Assembly (NCBI RefSeq): GCF_033439725.1
Contig: NW_026944385.1
Span: forward strand, 1,054,001-1,118,000
Length of the DNA: 64,000 bases
Origin: Neurospora tetraspora
Taxonomy: Eukaryota; Ascomycota; Sordariomycetes; Sordariales; Sordariaceae
Reading direction: 5' to 3'
The notes below the pieces were generated by a model. That model ran no database searches, was not told the DNA's origin, and saw nothing but the letters and a program-made list of their open reading frames with translations. The position numbers and the translations under genes were made by a program. Positions 51,798-61,865 of this stretch are shown here, piece after piece (the first letter of the stretch is position 1; the number at the start of each line of letters is the position of its first letter).

Positions 51798-54288
51798 ATG
51801 GCGGATGTTTGGCCCGGGGCCGGGAGTCCCAAGGAGTCTAACGATTACCTCTACACTTACCAGAAACTCGAGAACTCCAATGACATCCGTCTCGTCGCCC
51901 TTCTCCCTGGCGAACACGACCATGATATAGTCATCGAGATCTCCCATGTCCCGCTTCCCGCGCCCATGTCATCTGTGTCGCTCCACCCGGAGAGGATGTC
52001 ATTGGAACAGGTTGCCGCAACCCTACCTCCCGGCTGGGCGGCGTTTGAGGCTTGGGACGGCCGGTATATCTTTTGGGGAGATGACGGATCAGACGTGGAG
52101 CGGTTCACATGGACTCACCCGGACCCATCGTTCAACCATACCCTCTACCAAAACCCAAAGCGTGCCAATTTCGAGCCCAGCTATGAAGCCCTTTCATATA
52201 CTTGGCGCGCTGTGGCAGGAGGAACACCAGAGACGATCTATATTTGGACGGGTATCCATGACATGGGTCAGGAGATATCCACCGCCTCGACAGCCCAGCC
52301 GCCCCCGCGCGTCCAAAATCTCATCAAAGGATCGATTCCGCCTCCAGGCTACAGCTGCCTCCAGGTTGGCCACAATCTTGCCTCGGCCATGCGGCATCTA
52401 CGTAATCAAACGGAGAAACGCATGCTTTGGATAGACGCCCTGTGTATCAACCAATCTGATACCGACGAGAGAAATGCTCAGGTCCAGCGCATGTGCGACA
52501 TCTTCAAGCTGGCGGAAAAAGTTGTGTTCTGGCTCGGCACAGAAACCGAAAACAGCACACGCGCCCTACAGGCCCTTGAATATCTCGGAAAACAGTCCGT
52601 CTCCACGTTAAACGACTGGAAGCTCATGACACCGGAAGCCACCGAGCCAGACTGGTATTTGAAAAGAACCAACGTGGTCCGAGCCTACCCTCACGAGACG
52701 TGGACTGCCATTAATGACCTCTTATGCCGCGAGTGGTTCTACCGTCAATGGATTGTACAAGAGATTAAACTCGCAAGAGGCGCCGTCCTGTGCTGCGGCG
52801 ATACGTCCATTGACTGGCTCTACTTCCGCTATGCGATTCGGAACCTGTATCAGAAGGAGAGCCTTCCCGATTCGCTTTCTCGCCCCGTCCTTTCCGTCGT
52901 CAACAACCTCGTGCAGCCAGAGAGCGGAGCCGTGCCTCTTTCCGATCTCATGTTTCAGCTGAGCAAGACCAGGTACTCGGACCCGCGAGACCGTGTCTAT
53001 GGCTTACTTGGGCTGCTTACCCCAGCCTTTCGCAACAAGATCCGTCCCGACTACAAGATGACGGTCGGCGACGTTTTTAGAAAGACCTTCCTTGCCCACA
53101 CTCGGCATGTCCAACGTCTGGAACTCTTGCATCACTGTCATTTGACAAAGTCGGCAAACTTGAGGGACTCGTTTCCGTCTTGGGTTCCAGATATGTCCGA
53201 TTCTTCGCTCCCTCCGATGATGAGATATCAGTTTGCCGCCGGTTTTTCACGTTACCACCCGCCCGACACGGAGGCGACTGGAGATTTGGATCGATGGCCA
53301 CCACCACACTCGGACGACGCAAGGACAACGACCTTGATGGTGCTCGGACTCCGGTGTGCCTCGGTCAAATCTGTCTCGTCAAAATTTCCGGAAAAGGTTG
53401 ATGATTTAATCTGCAGTGTCAGGAACTTGGCATCTGACGAGTTGGCTGCGAACAACACGGAGGCATACGTTACCGGAGAGCCCTTCAAGGTCGCGTTTGC
53501 CAAGACGTTGTGTGGCAACCGTCTTCTCGAGAGATTTCCCGGGGATGAGTCGCACTCCCCTAGCTTGGCCACCTGGCTTCAACAGAACTCCGCCTATGCT
53601 TTATTCGGCGACGGCACACGCCTGGGCAGTTCCGCTGTGGTGGATTCGGTCGCCAGTGAAGATTCAACCCTCCCTTGGTTCGAACACACTGTTCTGGAGC
53701 GCCTCATGAACCGGCGTTATGTGGTGACGGAGGAAGGGTATGTAGGTCTTGGACCCCCTGATATTCAACCAGGTGAGTAATGGGTGGATTCCATATATAT
53801 CAACAACCCGGCCTCTACTGACGAGAATTCACACTGCAGGCGACATCATCTGCGTCCTCCTAGGTCTTTGCACCCCTGTCGTCCTACGACCGCGACCACA
53901 ACCAAGCAGCTCAAGAAATACAGAAGAGTTTCTGTACGTTGGCCCAATCTACGTGTACGGTCTTCATGACGCGATGGGCATGTTAGGCCCATTGCCCAAG
54001 CCATGGCGCGTTCAGGTGCTCCAGGACGAGTCCGGCTTTTGGGGCACATATCGGTTCTTCAACCCTGACGCCAACGAGCTATCGGATGAGGATCCAAGAC
54101 TACCTTCCCTAGAGGTGGAAGGCAGGTGGGAGAGACTGGATGGTATCAAAAGGACGGCCGACGATCCAGTGGTGTTCCAGCGTTTCAGGAATAAGCTGAC
54201 TGGCGAGACGATCAGCCATGACCCGCGGATGGAGCCCGACGCTCTGAGAGCCCGGGGAGTTGATGTCCGGACTTTCAATCTGGTGTAA
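51798..54288 (+). CDS. HET-domain protein (long form)
   Basis: Two exons (51798-53772 and 53840-54288; 67-nt intron GTGAGT..CTGCAG) give 807 residues. The HET domain starts at YEALSYTWR (129-137) and continues at MLWIDALCINQSD (209-221), then VQRMCDIFKLAEKVVFWLG and REWFYRQWIVQEI. The later motif SDPRDRVYGLLGLL is the family's usual mark after the HET core. An insert of about 45 residues separates the first two HET motifs. The C-terminal part (HTVLERLMNRRYVVTEEGYVG then GDIICVLLG across the intron) is typical of full-length members. Likely role: allorecognition cell death or a paralogue of unknown use. No lesion is seen, in contrast to its neighbours. Confidence 0.92.
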
Positions 54289-55331
54289 GGTAGGTAGTGG
54301 CGGTTTCCCACCGGCTCGTGTCCATGATACTCCCATGTGATGCCTCACATGCACGAATTCAGGTCCCAGCCCGCTGGAGCGGTCGGGCACGACCCAGGGC
54401 TCCAAATGTCGTTTTTCTTTGGCTTGCACTTCTTTGTTGTTCTTATGATCAGTCTTGGAACCCCTGGCTCAGTCAATGAATGATCGTCACTTTCACTACT
54501 TATTCGTCTGACTATTTCCATTTTGGACACCGCATTCTCAGAGACACACCACTGAAAGCCAGCATCCCAGCACCACCCTTCCGACCGAAAGTTCCAGTGA
54601 GCGAGAACGATTGCAGGCTGCAGCCAACTCATGGCACAGGCCATTCAAGTTCAATAAATGTCGGGTCATTTGATGCCCACGTGTAGGCACCGGCTGGAAG
54701 TCTAGAAAATAGGCACACCCTTCAAGCATTACCCCTCCCTTCATGCGTCTTCTGATTGGGTGCCTTGTGTGCGAGCATGGCCATGGTGCTTATTTGAGGC
54801 GTTCAATAGATCGACACCGCATGGTATCTGGCAACCGGTCGGCCCAAGTATGTGCTGACGCTTCACTTTCGTCTCCGATGAGGCTAACTCAAGTCGAGCC
54901 CAGTCCAGTCGCTCCTGGTCCTCCCCTCGTCTCGCCCGTTAGTCAGTGTCCGTCAGCGCACCCACACCATGGAAAGCAGTCCCTGAAGAGGGACACATAA
55001 AGGGAGCATAGATACCACCCCTTGGCCTTTTCCTTATCCCGTTTCTCCCCTCAGTACATTAGCACCCTCACCTTGTCATCAACCCCCGAAGACTTGACCC
55101 ATTTCGCACACACGGACACTATCAAGGGTCTCACCTCCAACCTTATCGTTAGGCAGGTTATCTACCTACCTCTAGGTAGTGGCTATCCTCAAAAGCGGCG
55201 GAAATTTCGGAGTAAGCCCTATCTCCAAGGATCACCCACAATGGCCAAAAAAATACCACCTAAGTAGGTAGTCACTAACAAACAATCTTAGGTAATCAGC
55301 AGTCCGCCGCCAGCGACTCACAAGTTACGAC
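54289..55331. other. Intergenic region, nothing recognised
   Basis: About 1 kb; frames up to 106 codons on both strands have no domains or coding bias. TAGGTAGGTAGT-like motifs recur at 55162-55182 and near 55265. Confidence 0.35.
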
Positions 55332-55469
55332 ATGTCATCCGCTCAAGAAGCCCAAGAAGGCTACGAGAAGAATGCCATGAGACTGAAAGACGCCTTGCCA
55401 CTTTCTTTATCCGGCTACAGACATCCCCCTGATCCGCCCCCGCCTACGCCTGGTCCGCATAACGGTTAA
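55332..55469 (+). CDS. Possible small protein, 45 residues
   Basis: ATG 55332 opens MSSAQEAQEGYEKNAMRLKD, then ALPLSLSGYRHPPDPPPPTP and ends at TAA 55469. The helix-forming start and Pro-rich end look protein-like, and a possible intron acceptor (TTAG, 55288-55291) lies upstream. I know no family, so it is a hypothesis only. Confidence 0.3.
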   Translation: MSSAQEAQEGYEKNAMRLKDALPLSLSGYRHPPDPPPPTPGPHNG

Positions 55470-56487
55470 GGGGTGAAGGGGTGAGGAGGGGGCAGGAAGC
55501 AGCACCCTCCCTTGTGTCGGGGAGGGGGTGCATAGGGATAATTTCTTGTGTGTGGATTTGAACCTGTTTGGTTACCTTATACAGGATGTATCTATCATCT
55601 CGGTTTGCTAAGGGTTCCTTTTTGGGAACAGGGGTGCTGCTTCGGAGGTTGAGGTTGAGGGGAAGAAGGGTGCGGTACGGGTACGGTATTTACAGGTACG
55701 GGAGTGGGAAGAGTGTCAGTAGGATGGGGTGGTCATGTCTCCAAGGAACAGTATGGTTAGGACTTGACGGGAACTATGCGTTGGTCTTGTCGACGTGTTG
55801 TTATTGTTGCTGTTAAATAAGCTACGATGAATACACTATCTGATGATGATGAAGATTGTTCAACCAACCAACCAGAATTTACCTACTAGGCTGTATTGAC
55901 CTTGACCTTGCCCTAAAGGCGACATGAATACCTCCAGGTAGGCAATCGTTCCTCTCCTCCTTCATAGGTAAGGTAGTATCTGATTCCCACTCATCACCCT
56001 GGTAATCACTCATTCTCGGCTTCGGTTTCGGACACCAGCACTCGGATTCCAGTCACCTTGGATTCTTCCCCCAACATAAGCCAGCTCGAAGTCCGGGGTA
56101 CATCCTCCATTTCCCCCCCCCCCAATTTGCACGTCCTCCCTCAGTTCGCCTGCCACAACATACATACTTCGTACGTCACCCCTCTTAATGGAAAGGCTTC
56201 CTCAAGAGAGGGAAACAAAGAGCAAAGCCGTTGTCGGGTGGCTCGGTGCCAGCACCGCGTCCGAGAATGTGACAGATGCAGTTGGAGTGCAGAGCGTCGT
56301 CCTACATCGCCGATGAGCTGCTTGGATTGATCCACCAACCGCTGGGTAGAGGTAGGAAAGTTGGTAGCGCATGCAAAAACGAGGTAACGCTAGTAAGTAC
56401 CTTATAGCCGAATATGTCTGAAGATGTACCTCTGCTTAGTTAGTGCCTCAGGCGATCTGAGCTCTTGCATGAACATTCTTGGAGCTG
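55470..56487. other. Spacer, nothing recognised
   Basis: Includes a C-run (56115-56124) and CAACCAACCAACC near 55861. No supported gene. Confidence 0.3.
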
Positions 56488-56590
56488 TCATGCAGCAGGG
56501 GCCCTGTTTGGGTTTAGCTCAGCCAACTTGTCGATGACGCTGTTGGTTCCATTGGTAAGCGACACAGCCAACTCTCCATCCGACCTCTGG
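56488..56590 (-). CDS. Candidate terminal exon of an unknown gene
   Basis: On the minus strand, after a good acceptor (TATCCAG at about 56597-56591), a frame reads RSDGELAVSLTNGTNSVIDK, LAELNPNRAPAA and stops at TGA 56490-56488. A donor GTGAGT lies about 50 bp upstream. The protein-like quality is striking for spacer DNA, but I cannot join further exons with confidence. Confidence 0.22.
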
Positions 56591-56599
56591 ATACGAAAG

Positions 56600-57726
56600 C
56601 ATTGGGCAATCGATCAGAGTCTCGTGATCACTCACCGTTGACCGTGTCTGCTATCCTCTGATTCGGGGGTCAGTTCGAATGGTCTGAAGAACAAGATGCA
56701 CAAAAGGTTATGGGAAGCTTTCAAGCTGGTGTATGAAGATTGTATTAAGCTGGTCAGATTAACTCCTTTACTTCCTCCAACCCAAAAAAATGGAAAATCC
56801 CATCCATAATTCCATTATCATTCATCTCGACATCGAACCATAGCTAAGCGTAGCAAAGCGTCGAAACACCCATTCTGGGCAGGAGAATCTTTTGTAACGA
56901 AAAGCATGCGTAGTAGAAACCCTTGTGGATTTCGCCTTGTACAACACAGCTGATTCGCTCGTCATCGTTTCAAAAGCGGGGGGAAAGGGAAGGTGCGAGG
57001 AGAGGATGGATTCAATTTCATCCAGGCATCCAGGACTGGGAAGGCATCGACGATGGGTAACGGACTTAAGAAGACCGCGGCTACTATCTAAGCGACTGCC
57101 AGGTCAAGGTGTTGTGATGTTATGCAGACTCGTACCTCCCTCGCCGTGAGATTGTCGGAAGGAACACTTCAGGTGTAAGAGCTCCGGATCCTCCAGCCAC
57201 AAACCAGCCACAAACCAGCCATCACGGTGTTTCGCCTCGTGTTGCGTGCAAGTGCACACAGTACGTACCTGCAGTGAACAGTGGATGCGTGGATTCCTCA
57301 CTCCTTCATTCACCCGTTGCCGTTGCTTGGAACAAAAAAGAAAGAGTGGTGGGAGAGTGAGTGGTGACTGTGGTGGTGGTGACGGGCCGGCTCCCAGGAT
57401 TCAGGTCCTGTTCTCAGGTCAGGTTTGTTTGCCTTGCCCTGCCCCCCGCCTGCCTGCTTCCACACCTGCCCACAGCCCTGCTGAGTTCCTTGCCTTGCAC
57501 TCACCCTTGCCCCTCATCCTTGCTTGGTCTGCTTCCCTCCGATATAAGTATTTGTCTCTTCTTCTCTTTCTGCTTCTCTATCTGCTCGATGTTTTCATGA
57601 GGGCACTCAGCGCGACGCCGACTAGCAGGAAGCAATTCGCTGAGCCCCTTTACATGTGGGCAACGACGAGACCGGGGGGCATGCGGATCGGGTCAAGCTC
57701 AGGGTTGCATCCAGACACCGGTGGCG
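56600..57726. other. Spacer, nothing recognised
   Basis: Contains CCAGCCACAAACCAGCCACAA (57195-57215), a 10-bp tandem repeat, and a C/T-rich region at 57420-57600. Frames lack domains. Confidence 0.3.
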
Positions 57727-57790
57727 GTGTCGGTGCCTTTGGTATGGCACAAACGCAGCCAGGTCTGGCCGGGCAAATACCGGGACGCGG
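57727..57790 (+). repeat. 64-bp copy of the 5' end of the Gln-rich ORF
   Basis: GGTGTCGGTGCCTTTGGTATG..GGGCAAATACCGGGAC matches 24274-24337 with one mismatch in the core. It encodes the same residues (GAFGMAQTQPGL.GQIPG) and then stops matching. It is either a duplicated exon piece or the conserved edge of an unrecognised repeat. Confidence 0.7.
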
Positions 57791-58266
57791 TACAGTAGAA
57801 ACGAGCCCCCAGTACCCTCACAGGGAGCCGCTGCACGGTGGGGAGAGATGATTATACGATTTTAGAGGTTTTGGGGTTTATACACGTAATAATAGACTAT
57901 TCTCAATGATTTTCATAATTTCACATAACGACCGCATGCAAATATTGTACCCATATCGCTCATTCTAAATCCACTTGTCGGCTCACCTATGAAAGGAGTG
58001 TGCGGTCACTACCAAGTTTCTTCGTTGATCTCTACTTTCTCTATTAGAGATGGAACGCACAATCATCTGCTCCCAGCAGCGAAACTATCGCAAAAGCCCT
58101 TGTCGTTATGGTTGTAGCGCCCGGAATGCCAAGGCTTCGTTCCAACAAACGCCAGAGCTTGGCCGCCCGGGCGTACAACTCTCGTCTTGACTTAAACAGG
58201 AACTACTTCCCTTGGTCACCAAATCGTGATAATCTCGATCTTATCAACTTGGTTGGACCACGTAAG
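57791..58266. other. Spacer upstream of the DUF7580-like gene
   Basis: The N-terminal exon expected for the next gene is not recognisable here. A frame at 58108-58330 lacks family features. Confidence 0.3.
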
Positions 58267-60154
58267 GCTATGCCAAAGGTGCCGGGGCAATACAACAATG
58301 GCTATTCTACAAACGGGAGCTCAGAATCCTGAAGACAGGACTAAAAACAGAGCATGTGAAGCTTCAAAACGTTTGTGAGAAGCTTCTCATGGGCATAGCT
58401 CAACCGCCCATTATTGAGCAGATGATCGAGAATCCATTCGGACCCCTTTGGAAGGAAGCAGAGAATCCAGAGATTTATCACAAGATCCGGCGAAGGCTAT
58501 GGAGAGCAGCACCCATCTTCGAAGAGAATGTCAAAGATATGAGTCGCGCCCTTGAAGAGTTGCAAGAGAAGTTGAATATAGGTCCGGATGGTCAGGTATG
58601 AGAGCCCCTAGCAGTTTAGGTATCGAAAAAAGAAGCAAAGATGATCGATTGCTATAGGAGATCCTGCTAATAACAACCGTACATTAGCTTCGACCGGAAA
58701 AACAAGGGGTTAGTTTCAGAAAGGAGCTGAAGAGACTATTATTCGCTCTCAACAAGTCGGTGTATCTGGAACTGCTGACTCGCATACGGGATGGAGTTTC
58801 AAGCCTAGAGGCATTGACCTCCCAGAACTCAGATTTGGAACCGGAGCGGAACAAACGATCCAACGGAAGGTTGTATCGTCTCATGAGTTCCCTATCAGGC
58901 GGTATCTATCATGCTCTATGTACAGCAATGTGTGCCTGCCAGTGTCCTACTTCTCACCTTCTGGGGCTGAAGCTATCATCACCTCCCCACACCAGCGTCA
59001 TACCGGACGATGAGGATAAAACTGTGGTCAGGAACTTGTCGATGAAGCTTGCGGTATCCGATCAGGACATCGCACACGAAAAGCTCGATCGACAGGTATG
59101 GTCTTCTTTTATGGTCAAACCTTCCAGTCGACTTCCGCAATGTCAAGTTTCCACTTGCCAGCAGCCGACTGCGCTTGTGGAACCTGAGCATCCAACAAAG
59201 CGGGCCCGGAAAACCGTTGGGTTCTCCTTCTCGGAGAAGCCAACAACTAAGAGGCATGGCCTGCTGTCTCGCTCATCTCGAGAGGTGGAGGTGACATCGT
59301 CATCAAGGTCCTCCACTCAGACTTTGACCCTTGAGGTTACCAGCACGAAACCGGAAGCTTCAAACGAAGACATAATCGTGGACCTTTGTGAAACCCTACG
59401 ACAGCTGCCAAACCTACAAGGAAGCAGATGTTGCGGCCATATTACCGGGCCAACGGCAACTGATACCACGGGAATGGAAAGATACGGTCTCTATGCACTT
59501 GGTCGTCTACGTCCGTCCGATGGCTCTGGCAAATGTTCATTTGTATCCCTCTATGAAGTACTGACCGATAAGCTCACTGCCCCTTCTCATTTCTACGACG
59601 AGGACAGGCTACGACTTGCCTACATCCTGGCATCCAGCGTCCTTCAACTGGCAGGGACCCCTTGGCTGACAAGCAAGGTGACAACCAAGGACATCTTTCT
59701 CATCCGATGCAATGGCACGACACACTTTCAAGAAGCCTTCGTCATCAAACAGCTTCCCGAGCCATCGGATCCAATGCAACTCGATGCCCGATCGCCACAA
59801 GGTCTTGCGGGCATACACCAGAACCAGGGTATGCTATCCCTGGGAATCATCCTCATCGAGATCATGCTCGGAACACCTTTCGATACCTTCCGCGAGTCCC
59901 ATACCAAACAGCATGGCCCGTCGACGCTGGGATCATTCTTCTCCGATTACGAAACTGCAATAACATTGCTTGGCAGGCTCGAGACTAAAGGTAGCCCAAA
60001 TTACAAGCGCGCTGTTGAATGATGCATCAAGTGCAAGTTCCCCCCACCGAAGCCAAACCTTGACGGCGATGAGTTCAGGAGACTCGTGTATGGTCATGTG
60101 GTAGCACCGTTGGAAGAGGATCTGAAGGAATATTCTCTGCCTGAATTTCTGTGA
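58267..60154 (+). CDS. DUF7580-like fungal protein with internal TGA
   Basis: Two exons (58267-58595 and 58688-60154; intron GTATGA..CATTAG) encode a protein of the fungus-specific DUF7580 family, of unknown function but kinase-like in its C-terminal half and often linked with incompatibility-type genes. Diagnostic stretches: KTEHVKLQNVCEKLLMGI, ENPFGPLWKEAE, RELKRLLFALNKS-like (KELKRLLFALNKSVYLELL), GVSSLEALTSQNSDLEP, SVLQLAGTPWLTSKVTTKDI and GMLSLGIILIEIMLGTPFD. The usual N-terminal 30-40 residues (GLVLGxxPLVISALE-type) are not found; the first exon starts after an acceptor at 58266. At 60020-60022 TGA replaces a codon, after AVE and before CIKCKF, and the expected end (VVAPLEEDLKEYSLPEFL) follows in frame. 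It is probably a young pseudogene or truncated allele. Confidence 0.78.
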
Positions 60155-60429
60155 TAGCACATGACGGTTGGAGCTTCACGAAGCACTTAGTGAATTAGAC
60201 TGAAGTCACAAACCTGCAACAAGTGATGCTTCCGGAGGATCAAGGAAGCGATGACATCTATTGGGTCAAACAAGGAGGCCCGGACATGGAACTCAGGACG
60301 AAAATCAGACACAAATCTTCCGCAGATATATCTGCAGTATCTTTCCCAATTCACTACCGGTGTCAAGAAAAAGGAGAAACATACCCCACACAACACATCT
60401 CTTACCAAAACCTCCAGTCCAAACCAACA
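60155..60429. other. Spacer
   Basis: A frame continuous with the small ORF at 60430 runs through here but shows no family features; treated as leader or spacer. Confidence 0.3.
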
Positions 60430-60618
60430 ATGTGCGCCATCTGGCTCGAAGGAGAAGTCACCTACCCGTGCGGACACGTCGTCAAGCACTCGTACCGCAC
60501 CTTGGTCCAGCTCAAAGGGTGCAAGCTAAGTCCCTGCACTTCGGTATCGACCTACACGCCTGGCAGGACGGTTTCCTTCCCTTGCTCGGCTTGCCAGTCT
60601 GATGGCTCGTATTATTAG
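60430..60618 (+). CDS. Small Cys/His-containing protein
   Basis: 62 residues from ATG 60430: MCAIWLEGEVTYPCGHVVKH, then two further Cys pairs (KGCKLSPC and FPCSAC). The pattern C-x(n)-PCGH with later C-x-x-C is seen in many small ascomycete proteins that may bind zinc; no function is known. No signal peptide. Repeat C-type sequence begins about 40 bp after the stop, so the 3' end may have been altered by insertion. Confidence 0.42.
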   Translation: MCAIWLEGEVTYPCGHVVKHSYRTLVQLKGCKLSPCTSVSTYTPGRTVSFPCSACQSDGSYY

Positions 60619-60649
60619 GAGGAAGGGTGGAATGCATGGGTCAAAAGAC

Positions 60650-60911
60650 AGGTGAGGTTATCACGGGCAAAGGGTAGAGTGTAGATGTAGATATGCGTAA
60701 TTGCACGAAGGAGAAAGGGAACATTCGCAAGCTGTGCGCAGAGGACTGGCCTTAAGTATGGGTCCCAGCCGCGTGGGCTGGGAGGACTTGGCCAATCAGG
60801 CTGCAGCAGTCTCAGAAGCGGCTGCAGCCTGCACAAGCATATGAATGGCACATAGCGGTAAGCTATGGTAACAATCACGTGCGACAGTCACAGAGGTCTA
60901 ACCCTGTGACA
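60650..60911. mobile_element. Interspersed LTR-like repeat C, copy 2
   Basis: 60696-60911 matches 42727-42942 nearly base for base. The left part (GGGCAAAGGGTAGAGTGTAG) also resembles the diverged unit at 25535, so this copy is more complete at that side. The right end is CTAACCCTGTGACA. No target duplication is evident. Confidence 0.72.
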
Positions 60912-61163
60912 GCTCTTAAGTATCTGAAACACTCCACGACGGCCGGCAGCGGGAAAATCGTTTCTATGTTTTTGAAGTAAACTATACTTAACTTGGCCAA
61001 AGGTTAACTGTGACGGCAGCCTTGCAGCTGTGCCTCTTGACTGCCATCGCAACTATATAAGACCACTTGAGCGACCGAATTGCCAGCTTCGGTTACTTGT
61101 ATCCTTTTGCAGGAACATGGCCTAGTTAGTGTAGTGGTCTGCCACTGCCATCACACCGACGAT
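60912..61163. other. Spacer with a tRNA-like A-box
   Basis: TTAGTGTAGTGGTCTGCCAC at 61125-61144 resembles the D-arm (A box) of fungal tRNA-Glu/Asp, but no acceptor or T-arm closes, so no tRNA is called. It lies directly before repeat B and could be a SINE head. Confidence 0.35.
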
Positions 61164-61262
61164 GAAAATACTCAACTATTATTTCCTTTGCTCTTACTGC
61201 AACATCCCTCAGCTACGCTCGGAGGACGATGGGTTGGGAGCCGTCCTTCTCGCAATTAAAAC
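61164..61262 (+). repeat. Interspersed repeat B, copy 2
   Basis: Matches 19976-20092: CTTACTGCAACATCCCTCAG and TTGGGAGCCGTCCTTCTCGC are shared, with scattered transitions. It ends at AAAACG in both copies. Confidence 0.7.
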
Positions 61263-61315
61263 GTCCCCGCCAACACTATAAAGCGTAAGAACCTAAGATA
61301 TTTGGGCAGGCGAGT

Positions 61316-61443
61316 TGTTACGAACTTAAGCGAGTACACGGGTAGTGTAACCCCAGGCGGGGATTGGACCGAAAGGCGCACAGAGGTGCTCACTAGTGAG
61401 CAGGCGCTCACGGTGAGCAACCACGGGCAGTGAGCAGACAAGA
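61316..61443 (-). mobile_element. LTR-like fragment, inverted relative to its neighbour
   Basis: It begins TGTTACGAACTTAAGCGAG, close to the reverse complement of the end of the adjacent LTR (CTCGCTTAAGTTCGTGACA), and carries GTGAGCA/GCTCAC units like those inside that LTR. It is probably a piece of a related element in the other orientation. Confidence 0.45.
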
Positions 61444-61865
61444 TGTGACGAACGGCAGTCTGATCTGCCTAAGTGGGATAGCTGAAGGATAATACTATCA
61501 GAAGACGTTCGGTGAAGCCAAAGGGTTCACAACAAGTATAGCAGCGGTATACTAGTCTCAGTGATGGTGATCTGTTGACTACTGCAGAACTATCTGATAA
61601 TCTGAGTTCTCCAGTCGTCCCTTTATACTGTATGCTCCTGATGTTCTTCTCGGGGCTTGGTGAGCCTGGTTCACCATCATAGTGGTGGCTCACTTTCATG
61701 GCTTGTGCGTTTGGCTCACTTCGTGAGCCTGGCTCACTCGTTCTGACCGTGAGCCTGCCTTGCTCGTGAGCCTATCCTTGCTTATAGTCGTACAGCCTAG
61801 CCTCTTTCGGCGGCTTGTGTACCCGGGGACCTGGTTGTCCCGCGAGCTCGCTTAAGTTCGTGACA
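61444..61865 (+). mobile_element. Solo LTR, TGTGACGAAC family, copy 2
   Basis: 422 bp from TGTGACGAAC to GTTCGTGACA, i.e. TG..CA ends with inverted 10-mers differing at one base. The first 180 bp are nearly identical to 8015-8195. It abuts the 3' end of the NACHT-HEAT gene, whose last 23 codons are LTR sequence. No 5-bp duplication is visible (CAAGA left, AATCC right). Confidence 0.8.

Noticed and set aside
61115-61200. A tRNA gene
   Set aside because: Only a D-arm-like A box is present; no acceptor stem, anticodon stem or T-arm can be closed.
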